NCBI GenBank assembly: GCA_027307335.1
Contig: DAHUXD010000033.1
Location: 1-64,000, forward strand
Direction of reading: 5' to 3'
Length of the DNA: 64,000 nucleotides
Origin: Acidobacteriota bacterium
Lineage (GTDB): Bacteria > Acidobacteriota > Thermoanaerobaculia > UBA5066 > Gp7-AA6
Shown here: positions 33,696 through 41,891 of the stretch, in pieces
Layout of the letters: each line of letters begins with the position of its first letter
How positions within the stretch are numbered: the stretch's first letter is position 1
Position numbers and translations under genes: made by a program
Notes under the pieces: generated by a model
What the model was told of the DNA's origin: nothing
The model's database searches: none
The model's input: the letters and a program-made list of their open reading frames with translations, nothing else

Positions 33696-35879
33696 ATGCG
33701 CGCGAACCGGAGCAGACAGGCGGCCTGGTTCGGCGCCGCCGTCACCCTCCTCTTCCTGCTCGCCGCGTCCGCTTCCGGCCAGCAGGACCTCACCGGCCGC
33801 GCGATCCTCGGCTACACCTTCTTCGGCGACCCGAGCTTCTCGACGGACGGCTTCAACCAGCTCTACGAGGTCGGCTACCAGCGGCAGGTCTCCGAGCCGC
33901 TCCGGTTCCGCCTCTTCTTCCGCGGACTCGGCAACCGCGGGATGCAGGACTTCGCCGGGTCGCAGACGCAGTCCTCGTACTGGCAGCTCCAGCCGCTCGC
34001 GGAGGTGTACTACATCCTCCCCTTCTTCTCGATCGTCGGCCGGTACGACTACTCGACCGAGCTGTCGCACTACGGGGACCAGCCCCAGAGCACGCGCATG
34101 GACCAGCGGGCCTTCGAGACGCTGAACTGGGCGCCGGAGGCGCTGCCGAGCGTGCTCCTCCACGGCGAGCAGTACCGGGACACGGAGTCGAGCGCCTCGA
34201 TCGACGAGGCGCAGTCGCTCGTGAGCGCCGCCGTCTCGTACGGCTGGCGAGGCCTGACGATCGGCGGATACGGGCTGTACCGCGTGCTCGACCTCTACGA
34301 GACGGGCTTCCACGGCACGGAGGCCGACGCCCAGGCCCTCGGCAAGTACGAGAGGACCTTCTTCGACGGCCGCGCCTCCGTCAACGCCAACGCGACCGTG
34401 GGCATCCAGAGGCTCGAGCAGGCGTCCGGCTCGGTCTCGGGCGCCTCGGTCCCGAACCAGGCCACCATCTCGTCCGCCGCGTACGCCTACGACGAGACGC
34501 CGCTCGACTCGCGGGACGCGACGGGCGTGCCCGCGCCGGCCCTGCTCGACGGCGACGTCCGGGCGAGCGCGGGGATCTCGCTCGGGCCCGACGGCTCGTC
34601 CTTCCAGAACCTCACGCTCGACATGGCCCGCTACCTCGTCCTCGACACGTTCCGGGTGTTCGTGCGCGACCGGACCGGGGAACCGGTGCCCATCGGCGGC
34701 CTCGTGAGCTGGGACGTGTACGTGACGGACAACGGGCTCGACTGGAGGCTGGTCGGGAGCGCCGACTCCCGCTTCATCGCGTCCCTCTCCGCCTACGAGA
34801 TCACGTTTCCGGAAACCCGCTCGCGTTACTTCAAGCTCGTCAGCTTCGGCATCAGCACGCTCGCGACGTACGTGACGGAGGCCCAGGCCTTCTTCCACAC
34901 GGCGCTCGCCGCGAATACCACCAGGGAGACCGACGTCCACTTCCTGAGCGCCATGGTCTCCGCGTCCGGCACCCCGGCGACGTGGCTCAACCTCAGCTAC
35001 AACGGCGTCTTCAACGACTACAAGACGACGAACCCCGACAGCTCCCAGTTCTCCAGCGTGGACAACGACCAGCTCCTCTCCGCGGACTTCATGCCGAGCC
35101 AGGCCTTTGACCTGACGGTGCGCGCCGAGAACCGGACGGTCTCGCCGTCCGAGGGCGCGAAGCAGACCTACCAGACCTACACGGGAATCTTCACGTACCG
35201 GTACAACCCGAACCTCGTCACGACGATCGAAGCCGACCGCGTTCACCAGACCGGCGAAAACCCCGGGGACGTCGTGACGACGACGCTGCGGGCGTCGGAG
35301 TACCTGCGGCTCCTCCCGACGGTGTACTTCCAGCTCGACGGCGGCGTCGCGAACCAGGACCAGGATTTCGGCAACCTCTCCTCGAAGGCCGTGTTCTTCG
35401 ACGGCACCGGCTCGATCCAGCTGACCCAGTCCTGGCTGCTGCAGCTGAACGCCAACTACTCGAAGACCCACTACGAGGGGCCTCTCGCGTCCGTCACGGG
35501 CGGCCTCGACCAGATCGCCTCGCGCTATTACCTGCAGCTCCAGTACCGGCCGAGCGGCGCGGTCAACCTGATGGGCCGCTTCGGCGTCACGACCGTCAAC
35601 GGGACCAGGTTCCAGATCCGGGGCGGCCAGCTCTGGTGGTACCCTCTCGCCGGCGGCACGGTCGGGATCGGCACGATCTACAGCGAGGACGCCGACGTCA
35701 ACGCCGAGTTCCGTCGCTTCCGGACGCTCCAGGTGACGCCGAGCTGGATCCTGAACCCCCACGCGGTTCTGAACCTCAACTACAACCTGCTGCAGCTGCA
35801 CCAGTCCCTGACGCCGACGTCCCCCGGGACCGACACGACGGCGCGGCAGTTCTACGTCACCCTGACCCTCACGCTCTGA
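33696..35879 (+). CDS. Large outer-membrane beta-barrel protein, 727 aa
   Basis: ATG 33696 starts a signal peptide (AAWFGAAVTLLFLLAASASG) followed by amphipathic beta strands over most of the chain, with dense aromatic alternation (YWQLQPLAEVYYILPFFSIVG, YYLQLQYRPSG, LWWYPLAGG, FYVTLTLTL at the C-terminus). Residues about 265-425 form a different insert (SWDVYVTDNGLDWRLVGS, ETRSRYFKLVSF) that looks like a discoidin-type beta-sandwich domain. No heme motif is present. Position between the hexaheme cytochrome and CsgG/LpoB-like proteins suggests a porin or export channel for the cytochromes. I do not recognise the family. Confidence 0.75.
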   Translation: MRANRSRQAAWFGAAVTLLFLLAASASGQQDLTGRAILGYTFFGDPSFSTDGFNQLYEVGYQRQVSEPLRFRLFFRGLGNRGMQDFAGSQTQSSYWQLQPLAEVYYILPFFSIVGRYDYSTELSHYGDQPQSTRMDQRAFETLNWAPEALPSVLLHGEQYRDTESSASIDEAQSLVSAAVSYGWRGLTIGGYGLYRVLDLYETGFHGTEADAQALGKYERTFFDGRASVNANATVGIQRLEQASGSVSGASVPNQATISSAAYAYDETPLDSRDATGVPAPALLDGDVRASAGISLGPDGSSFQNLTLDMARYLVLDTFRVFVRDRTGEPVPIGGLVSWDVYVTDNGLDWRLVGSADSRFIASLSAYEITFPETRSRYFKLVSFGISTLATYVTEAQAFFHTALAANTTRETDVHFLSAMVSASGTPATWLNLSYNGVFNDYKTTNPDSSQFSSVDNDQLLSADFMPSQAFDLTVRAENRTVSPSEGAKQTYQTYTGIFTYRYNPNLVTTIEADRVHQTGENPGDVVTTTLRASEYLRLLPTVYFQLDGGVANQDQDFGNLSSKAVFFDGTGSIQLTQSWLLQLNANYSKTHYEGPLASVTGGLDQIASRYYLQLQYRPSGAVNLMGRFGVTTVNGTRFQIRGGQLWWYPLAGGTVGIGTIYSEDADVNAEFRRFRTLQVTPSWILNPHAVLNLNYNLLQLHQSLTPTSPGTDTTARQFYVTLTLTL

Positions 35880-35895
35880 TGACCAGGAGGATGCA

Positions 35896-36474
35896 ATGAG
35901 ATACCGGCACCAGGTCGTCCTCGGGCTCCTGACGGCGGGCCTCGTCGTCGTCGCCGGCTGCGCGAGCACGAAGACGACGAAGTACGTCCACCCGAACGCG
36001 GACCTCGCGGCGATCAAGCGGGTCGCCGTGCTGCCGTTCGAGAACCTCTCGAGCGACCGGACCGCCGGCGAGAAGGTGCAGAAGCTCTTCCAGACCGAGC
36101 TCCTGGCGCTCGAGGCGTTCGACGTCGTCGAGCCCGGCCAGGTATCCAAGGTGCTGCGCAACGAGCGCATCGACTCGGTCGAGAACCTCGGCTCGGCGGA
36201 CTTGAAGAAGCTCGGCGACGCGCTGAAGGTCCAGGGGCTCTTCCTCGGGTCGGTCGTCGACTACGCCGACACCCGGCTGGGCGCGACGCCCACCCCCGAC
36301 GTGACGATCCAGCTGCGGCTCGTCGAGACGGCGTCCGGCGTGACGGTCTGGTCGGCGAGCCGGACGCGGAGCGGAGCGAACGCCTCGGCGCGGCTCTTCG
36401 GCATCGGCGGCGACTCGCTCACGCAGGCCTCGCGCCAACTGATCAAGGACGAGCTCTCGACCCTGGTGAAGTAG
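35896..36474 (+). CDS. CsgG/LpoB-like lipoprotein, 192 aa
   Basis: AGGAGG lies 6 bp before the ATG. The lipobox VVAGC (Cys22) marks it as a lipoprotein. The mature domain (KRVAVLPFENLSSDRTAGEKVQ, LLALEAFDVVEPGQVSKVL, LGDALKVQGLFLGSVVDY, LRLVETASGVTVWSAS) has the alpha/beta fold shared by CsgG, LpoB and GNA1162-type envelope proteins. CsgG forms the curli export pore; this form lacks the CsgG transmembrane hairpins as far as I can see. It probably works with the barrel gene 16 bp upstream and the larger CsgG-like protein that starts 4 bp downstream. Confidence 0.82.
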   Translation: MRYRHQVVLGLLTAGLVVVAGCASTKTTKYVHPNADLAAIKRVAVLPFENLSSDRTAGEKVQKLFQTELLALEAFDVVEPGQVSKVLRNERIDSVENLGSADLKKLGDALKVQGLFLGSVVDYADTRLGATPTPDVTIQLRLVETASGVTVWSASRTRSGANASARLFGIGGDSLTQASRQLIKDELSTLVK

Positions 36475-36478
36475 AACG

Positions 36479-39409
36479 ATGCCGCTGCCCGGGCTCCTCG
36501 CCGCCGTCCTGGCCCTCGCCGCGCCCTCCGCGGGAGGCGCCTCGACCGTCGCCGTCATGCCGTTCGAGAACCTCTCGGGCGTGCCGGCCGCGCGGGCCGA
36601 GGTGACCGCGGCGGTCCTGAAGCACCTCGAGAGCGCCGGCTACCGGGTCGTCCCGGCCGCTTCCGTCGACGAGTTCGTCGCCGCCGAGCGCCTGCGCTAC
36701 CTCGACTCCCTCTCGAATCCGGAGAGAAAGAAGCTGCTCGAGACGCTCGGGGCCGACGCGGTCGTCCTCGGATCGATCTACAGCTTCCTCGACGGCGGGA
36801 ACGCGATCGTCGCCGCCGCGGCGCGGATGCTGCGCGCCGACGGCAGCGTCGTCTGGTCGTCCGTCGAGGGCCTCTCGGCGCAGGACACCCAGGGCCTCTT
36901 CGGCATCGGGCGCGTACCGACGGTCAGGGCGCTGGCGAACGCCGTCGTCTCGCGGCTGCTGCGCCATCTGCCCCGGCCCGGCCAGGCGGGCTCGATCGCC
37001 GGCGCGAAGGCGAAGCCCTTCGACATTCCGGGGCCCCGGACCTATCGCTCGGCGGCGCTGCCCGAGGATGGACCGATCCTCGTCTGCATTCTCCCGCTCG
37101 CGAACCGCTCCCCCGCCCGCGTGGCGCCCCGGGTCGTCGGCGAGCTGCTCGTGCAGCGTCTCGCCGGGTCGAAACAGCTCCGCGCCGTCGAGTCCGCCGA
37201 CTTCCGCCAGGCGCTCGTCGCGGCCCGCATCCGCGTCATCCGCCTGGGCGACCCGGACGACCTCCGGCACCTCGCCAAGGAGCTCGGAACGAACCTGTTT
37301 CTCCAGGGGACGATCGACGTCTATCAGGACGGATCCACCCAGAACGAGTCGGTGCCGCCCGTGTTCGAGCTGCAGCTGCAGCTCGTCAGCGCGAAGACAG
37401 GCAAGGTCCTGTGGACCGCGAGCCTCGCCCGCAAGGGAACCGACTACCAGGGGCTCCTCGAGCTCGGCGCGATCTCGAACGTCGTGACGCTCGCGGACCA
37501 GGCCATCGCGGAGATCGTCGCTTCCTTCGACCACACCGAGGGGACGGGACGGCACGGGGTCACCGCGACCGTCGTCGCCTCCGACAAGACCTACGACCGC
37601 AGCGAGGCGGCGACGATCACGTCCTGCAAGGTCTCCGGCGCTCCGGCCGCGGACCTCGCCAACCTCCAGTGCGCCGCCGCTGCGGCGTCCTTCGCCGACG
37701 CCAGCGCCGGGACCGGCAAGACCGTCACGGCGACCGGACTGACTCTCTCGGGGAGCGCGGCGAACCGCTACGTCCTCGAGGACGACACGGCCTCGACGAC
37801 GGGGACGATCCGCCCGAAGCCGGTGACCGTATCGGCCGCGGCTTCGGACAAGACGTACGACGGGACGCCCTCGGCGACGATCGCCTCCTGCACGCCGTCC
37901 GGCGTGCTCCCGGCCGATGCGGACGCGGTGGCCTGCGCCGCGGGCAACGCGTCCTTCGCGGACTCCGGCGCCGGCTCCGGGAAGACCGTGAGCGTCGGCG
38001 GGATCACGCTGTCGGGGGCCGCCTCGGGCAACTACGCTCCGTCGTCGACGGCGGTGACGACCACCGCGACGATCCGGCGGAAGCCGGTGACCCCGGAGGT
38101 GAGCGTAGCGAGCAAGACGTACGACGGCACGGTCAGCGCGACCCTCGCCGCCTGCGGGTTCCAGGGCGTGCTCGCCGCGGACGCGAGCGGGACAAGCTGC
38201 CGGGTCGGGGCCGCCGACTTCGGCGACGCTGCGGCCGGCGTGGAGAAACCGGTGACGGTCACCGGGATCGGCATATCGGGACCGGCTTCGGCCAACTACG
38301 TGGTGACGGAAACGCTCGTCGAGACGACGGCCGACATCGTCCCCCGGTCCGTCACGGCGTCCGTCACGGCCGCGGACAAGACCTACGACGGGACCCCGGC
38401 CGCGGCGATTTCGGGATGCCGGCTCACCCGAGTCATCGAGATCGACTCGGGAAAGGTCGAATGCGCCGCCGGCGCGGGTGCTTTCGCCGACCGGAACGCG
38501 GGCGCCGGGAAGACCGTGACGGCTCCCGTCGCGCTCGCCGGAGCCGCGGCGGGCAACTACGTCCTGGCGACTCCAGTCGGGACAACGAACGCGGGCATCA
38601 CGCCGAAGCCGCTCTCCCCCTCGGGGGTGATCGCGCGCGACAAGGTCTACGACGGCACGAACTCGGCGCGCCTGGACCTCGGCGCGGCGACGCTGCCGGG
38701 CGCGGTCGAGGGCGACGACGTCGCGCTCGACGGGAGCCGGGCGATCGCCACCTTCCCGGGCAAGGACGTCGCGGCGAACGAAATCGTGACGGTCTCGGGC
38801 CTGGCGCTCGCCGGTCGCGACGCCGGCAACTACGCCCTCGAGCCGTTCGCCCTGCGCGCGGCGATCGCGCCGCGGCCGGCCGGGCCCCGGATCGCCGCCG
38901 CGAACAAGGTCTACGACGGGACGCGGGCGGCGGAGCTCACCGGCGCCTCGCTCGACGGGGTCCTGGCGGCGGACGCGGAGAGCGTGCGGCTGACGGTCGA
39001 GGCTTCCACCTTCGACACGAAGAACGCCGGCACCGGCCGGACGGTGACGGCGACGAGCCTCTCGCTTTCGGGCGACGCCTCGCGCAACTACTCCGTTCCG
39101 CAGACCGCACGGACGAAGGCGGACATCATGCCGAAGCACGTCACGGGGAGCTTCACGGCGGCCAACAAGCGGTACGACGCGAGCCCGCTCGCGATCGTGC
39201 GCTCCCGGTCTCTGACCGGCGTCATCCCCGGAGACGCGGTGGCGCTCACCGGCGGCCGCGCCCGCTTCGCGGACGCTGCGGTCGGCAGCGAGAAGACCGT
39301 GACGCTCGAAGGCGCGAAGCTGACCGGAGCCGATTCCCGCAACTACGTTCTCGACACCGTCGCGCCGACCACGGCCGACATCACCGCCTCACGACGGGAG
39401 CCTCAATGA
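36479..39409 (+). CDS. Exported CsgG-like protein with seven YDG repeats, 976 aa
   Basis: A signal peptide (residues 1-21) is followed by two CsgG/LpoB-like alpha/beta domains (STVAVMPFENLSGVPAARAE, about 20-165; GPILVCILPLANRSP, about 195-345). From about residue 360 to the end there are seven repeats of about 85 residues, each opening with KTYDGT or a variant (KTYDRS, KTYDGT x3, KVYDGT x2, KRYDAS) and containing GKTVT, LSG and NYVL marks: the YDG domain known from large surface adhesins. The combination of an envelope CsgG-like part and an adhesin-like stalk is unusual. It may hold or display filaments at the surface; this is inference. It overlaps the next gene by 4 bp. Confidence 0.83.
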   Translation: MPLPGLLAAVLALAAPSAGGASTVAVMPFENLSGVPAARAEVTAAVLKHLESAGYRVVPAASVDEFVAAERLRYLDSLSNPERKKLLETLGADAVVLGSIYSFLDGGNAIVAAAARMLRADGSVVWSSVEGLSAQDTQGLFGIGRVPTVRALANAVVSRLLRHLPRPGQAGSIAGAKAKPFDIPGPRTYRSAALPEDGPILVCILPLANRSPARVAPRVVGELLVQRLAGSKQLRAVESADFRQALVAARIRVIRLGDPDDLRHLAKELGTNLFLQGTIDVYQDGSTQNESVPPVFELQLQLVSAKTGKVLWTASLARKGTDYQGLLELGAISNVVTLADQAIAEIVASFDHTEGTGRHGVTATVVASDKTYDRSEAATITSCKVSGAPAADLANLQCAAAAASFADASAGTGKTVTATGLTLSGSAANRYVLEDDTASTTGTIRPKPVTVSAAASDKTYDGTPSATIASCTPSGVLPADADAVACAAGNASFADSGAGSGKTVSVGGITLSGAASGNYAPSSTAVTTTATIRRKPVTPEVSVASKTYDGTVSATLAACGFQGVLAADASGTSCRVGAADFGDAAAGVEKPVTVTGIGISGPASANYVVTETLVETTADIVPRSVTASVTAADKTYDGTPAAAISGCRLTRVIEIDSGKVECAAGAGAFADRNAGAGKTVTAPVALAGAAAGNYVLATPVGTTNAGITPKPLSPSGVIARDKVYDGTNSARLDLGAATLPGAVEGDDVALDGSRAIATFPGKDVAANEIVTVSGLALAGRDAGNYALEPFALRAAIAPRPAGPRIAAANKVYDGTRAAELTGASLDGVLAADAESVRLTVEASTFDTKNAGTGRTVTATSLSLSGDASRNYSVPQTARTKADIMPKHVTGSFTAANKRYDASPLAIVRSRSLTGVIPGDAVALTGGRARFADAAVGSEKTVTLEGAKLTGADSRNYVLDTVAPTTADITASRREPQ

Positions 39410-41022
39410 AACGACTGACTTCCACGACCCTCTTGCTGTCCGCTCTTCTGGCGGGAGGGTGCGCCTCCACCTCGTATCTCGCCAAGGTCAACGACGACAA
39501 GATCACCGGAACGGACCTGAAGGACGAGTTCCAGCGCAAGCACGGCGGCCACCAGAAGTTCCTGCTTGGAGAGTCGGAAACGCGCCAGTTCCTGAACGTC
39601 GTCATCGACGAGAAGCTCCTCATGCAGGAGTCCTATCGGCTCGACCTGGAGTCGATCCCGACGATCCAGAAGGCAGTGGAGGACTACGCCTCGAACCGGG
39701 CGGCCGACCATCTCCTGAAGGTCGAGATCGAGGACAAGGCCGATCCGACGCCCGAGCAGGTGAAGGAAGTGTGGGAGAAGGAGACGACGCTCTTCTACCA
39801 GGGGCGGCAGATCGTCAGCGACACGAAGCAGGAGGCCGACGAGGTCTACATGCAGCTCCTCTTCGGAGCGGACTTCGAGCAACTCGCCCGCGCCTGCTCG
39901 ATCGTGCCCTCATGGATCCAGGGCGGGCGGCTCTCGTGGGCCGGCTGGGGGTCCATGGAGCCGTCCTGGGAGAAAGTGGTCCACTCGCTCGCGCCCGGCG
40001 AGACGAGCGAGGTCTTCGAGGGACCGAAGGGATGGGAGATCTTCCAGCTCGAGCAGATCCAGGGAGCGGAGCGGCCGGACTTCGCGCAGTCCTCCAAGCG
40101 GATCGAGGGAATCCTCAAGAGCCGGATGCTCAAGCAGAGGAAGCAGGAGCTCTCGGACTACCTCTGGACCAAGTACCACGCGAAGCAGGTCCTTCCGCAT
40201 CTCGGCCTTCGCGAGCTCGCCGACGCCATGAACAAGAATCCGGACGGGCCGATCGCCACGTGGGACGGGGGCAGCCTCAGCGTGAAGCAGTTCGTGTCGG
40301 GCCTCGAGCGCAACGACTTCGAAGGCCTGCCGCCGGGCCGCGCCGAGGCCGAGGTGGAGAAGCAGCTCCGGCAGACCGTCAACGCGCCCCTCGCGGTGGT
40401 CGAGGCCCGCGCGCGGGGCTACGAGAAGATCCCGTCGGTGGAGGAAGCGACCAAGGTGCGTCAGGAAGACTTGATGGAGAACGCGCTCTATGCCGACTAC
40501 ATTACCAAGGACGTCGCCGTCAGCGACTCGGAGATCCAGGCCTACTACGAGGCGCACAAGGCCGACTTCATGACACCGGAGAAGCGGCGCGTGTCCCAGA
40601 TCGTCGTTCCGACGAAGGAGGACGCCGAAGCCATCCGGAAGGAGATCGCGGACGGCCAAGCGTTCGAGTCCCTCGTGAGTCGCTCGACCGACGCCGACTC
40701 GGCCAAGAAGAAGGGCGACCTCGGCTGGATCACGGCAAAGGATGCCAAGGGCGAGTTAGACGCGGTCTTCACGCTGGCGAGCGACCAGGTCTCGGCGCCG
40801 ATCCAGTCGAAGTTCGGCTTCCACCTCATCAAGGTCACCGAGATCGTTCCGCCCAAGCCGATGTCGTTCCAACAGGCGAAGCCGCAGATCAAGGAGAAGC
40901 TCCTCGATCAGAAGAAGCGCGAGCAGCGAAAGGTCTGGATCCAGAAGCTCCGCCAGGCCGCCACGATCGAGATCAACAACGCCGGGATCAGCGCGTTCGT
41001 GAAGGCCAACTCGCCTTCGTGA
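39406..41022 (+). CDS. Lipoprotein peptidyl-prolyl isomerase (parvulin/SurA-like), 538 aa
   Basis: The lipobox LLAGGC (Cys19) follows a short signal sequence. A SurA/PpiD-like helical N-domain (LAKVNDDKITGTDLKDEF, FLNVVIDEKLLMQES) leads into a first, divergent parvulin-like region (about 120-225, ADFEQLARACSI, SEVFEGPKGWEIFQLEQ) and a well conserved second one (about 390-475: RRVSQIVVPTKEDAEAIRKE, FESLVSRSTDADSAKKKGDLGWI, APIQSKFGFHLIKVTEI). It should assist folding of exported proteins, here plausibly the proline-rich cytochromes or barrel. The start overlaps the YDG gene by 4 bp. Confidence 0.9.
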   Translation: MKRLTSTTLLLSALLAGGCASTSYLAKVNDDKITGTDLKDEFQRKHGGHQKFLLGESETRQFLNVVIDEKLLMQESYRLDLESIPTIQKAVEDYASNRAADHLLKVEIEDKADPTPEQVKEVWEKETTLFYQGRQIVSDTKQEADEVYMQLLFGADFEQLARACSIVPSWIQGGRLSWAGWGSMEPSWEKVVHSLAPGETSEVFEGPKGWEIFQLEQIQGAERPDFAQSSKRIEGILKSRMLKQRKQELSDYLWTKYHAKQVLPHLGLRELADAMNKNPDGPIATWDGGSLSVKQFVSGLERNDFEGLPPGRAEAEVEKQLRQTVNAPLAVVEARARGYEKIPSVEEATKVRQEDLMENALYADYITKDVAVSDSEIQAYYEAHKADFMTPEKRRVSQIVVPTKEDAEAIRKEIADGQAFESLVSRSTDADSAKKKGDLGWITAKDAKGELDAVFTLASDQVSAPIQSKFGFHLIKVTEIVPPKPMSFQQAKPQIKEKLLDQKKREQRKVWIQKLRQAATIEINNAGISAFVKANSPS

Positions 41023-41054
41023 TCGCTCGAGAACATTCAGAAGGGAGAACGTCC

Positions 41055-41864
41055 ATGAAATTGCCCACCCTCGTCGCCCTGCTCCTGGCCGGAGCCGTTG
41101 CCGGCCTGGCCGTGCCCGCTCCCGCTCCGCAACAGCCGAAACCGGCTTCCGCGAAGGCTCCGGCCCCGGCGCCGCCCGCTGCGGCGCCTTCCGAGGTGAC
41201 CGGCACCGTCGTCGACACGATGGACTCCGGCGGCTACACGTACCTGAAGCTCAAGACCGCGGGCGGCGAGGTCTGGGCGGCCGTGAACAAGGTCGACGTG
41301 AAGAAGGGCTCCACCGCGACCGTCGCGAACGCGATGCTGATGGAAAACTTCGAGAGCAAGACCCTCAACCGCAAGTTCGACAAGATCTACTTCGGCACGC
41401 TCGCCGGGGCCGGATCGCCGGCGGCCGCCGGCGGAGCCCTGCCGCCGGGACACCCCGCCGTCGGCGGCCAGGACGCCGGAGCGGCCGTCGCCGCGCAGCA
41501 CGCCGCCGCCGCCCTGGGCCCGGCCGACGCCGGCCCACCGATCAAGGTCTCGAAAGCGTCCGGCGCGAACGGCCGGACGGTCGCAGAGATCTACGCGCAG
41601 AAAGCGGCGCTGAAGGACAAGACGGTCGTCCTGCACGGCAAGGTCGTGAAGTTCCTTCCCGAGATCATGGGCAAGAACTGGATCCACGTGCGCGACGGCT
41701 CGGGTTCGGTCGCGGACAAGAACGACGACATGACGGTGACGACGAAGGACACGGTCGCCGTGGGGGACGTCGCGACGGTCACCGGGACGGTCCGGCTCGA
41801 CAAGAACTTCGGCGCCGGATACGCCTACCCCGTCATGATCGAGGACGCCAAGGTCACGAAGTGA
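41055..41864 (+). CDS. Exported NrfJ-like / OB-fold protein, 269 aa
   Basis: ATG 41055 follows AAGGGAG. After a signal peptide and an Ala/Pro-rich spacer, residues about 48-120 resemble NrfJ-type proteins (EVTGTVVDTMDSGGYTYLKL, MENFESKTLNRKFDKIYFG); residues about 185-268 form an OB-fold (VVLHGKVVKFLPEIMGKNWIHV, VGDVATVTGTVRLDKNFGAG). NrfJ-like proteins are found with multiheme cytochromes of nitrite reduction but their role is unclear. It closes the cytochrome/envelope cluster. Confidence 0.75.
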   Translation: MKLPTLVALLLAGAVAGLAVPAPAPQQPKPASAKAPAPAPPAAAPSEVTGTVVDTMDSGGYTYLKLKTAGGEVWAAVNKVDVKKGSTATVANAMLMENFESKTLNRKFDKIYFGTLAGAGSPAAAGGALPPGHPAVGGQDAGAAVAAQHAAAALGPADAGPPIKVSKASGANGRTVAEIYAQKAALKDKTVVLHGKVVKFLPEIMGKNWIHVRDGSGSVADKNDDMTVTTKDTVAVGDVATVTGTVRLDKNFGAGYAYPVMIEDAKVTK

Positions 41865-41891
41865 GGCGATTCGCCAACTAGGGAGATCGCC

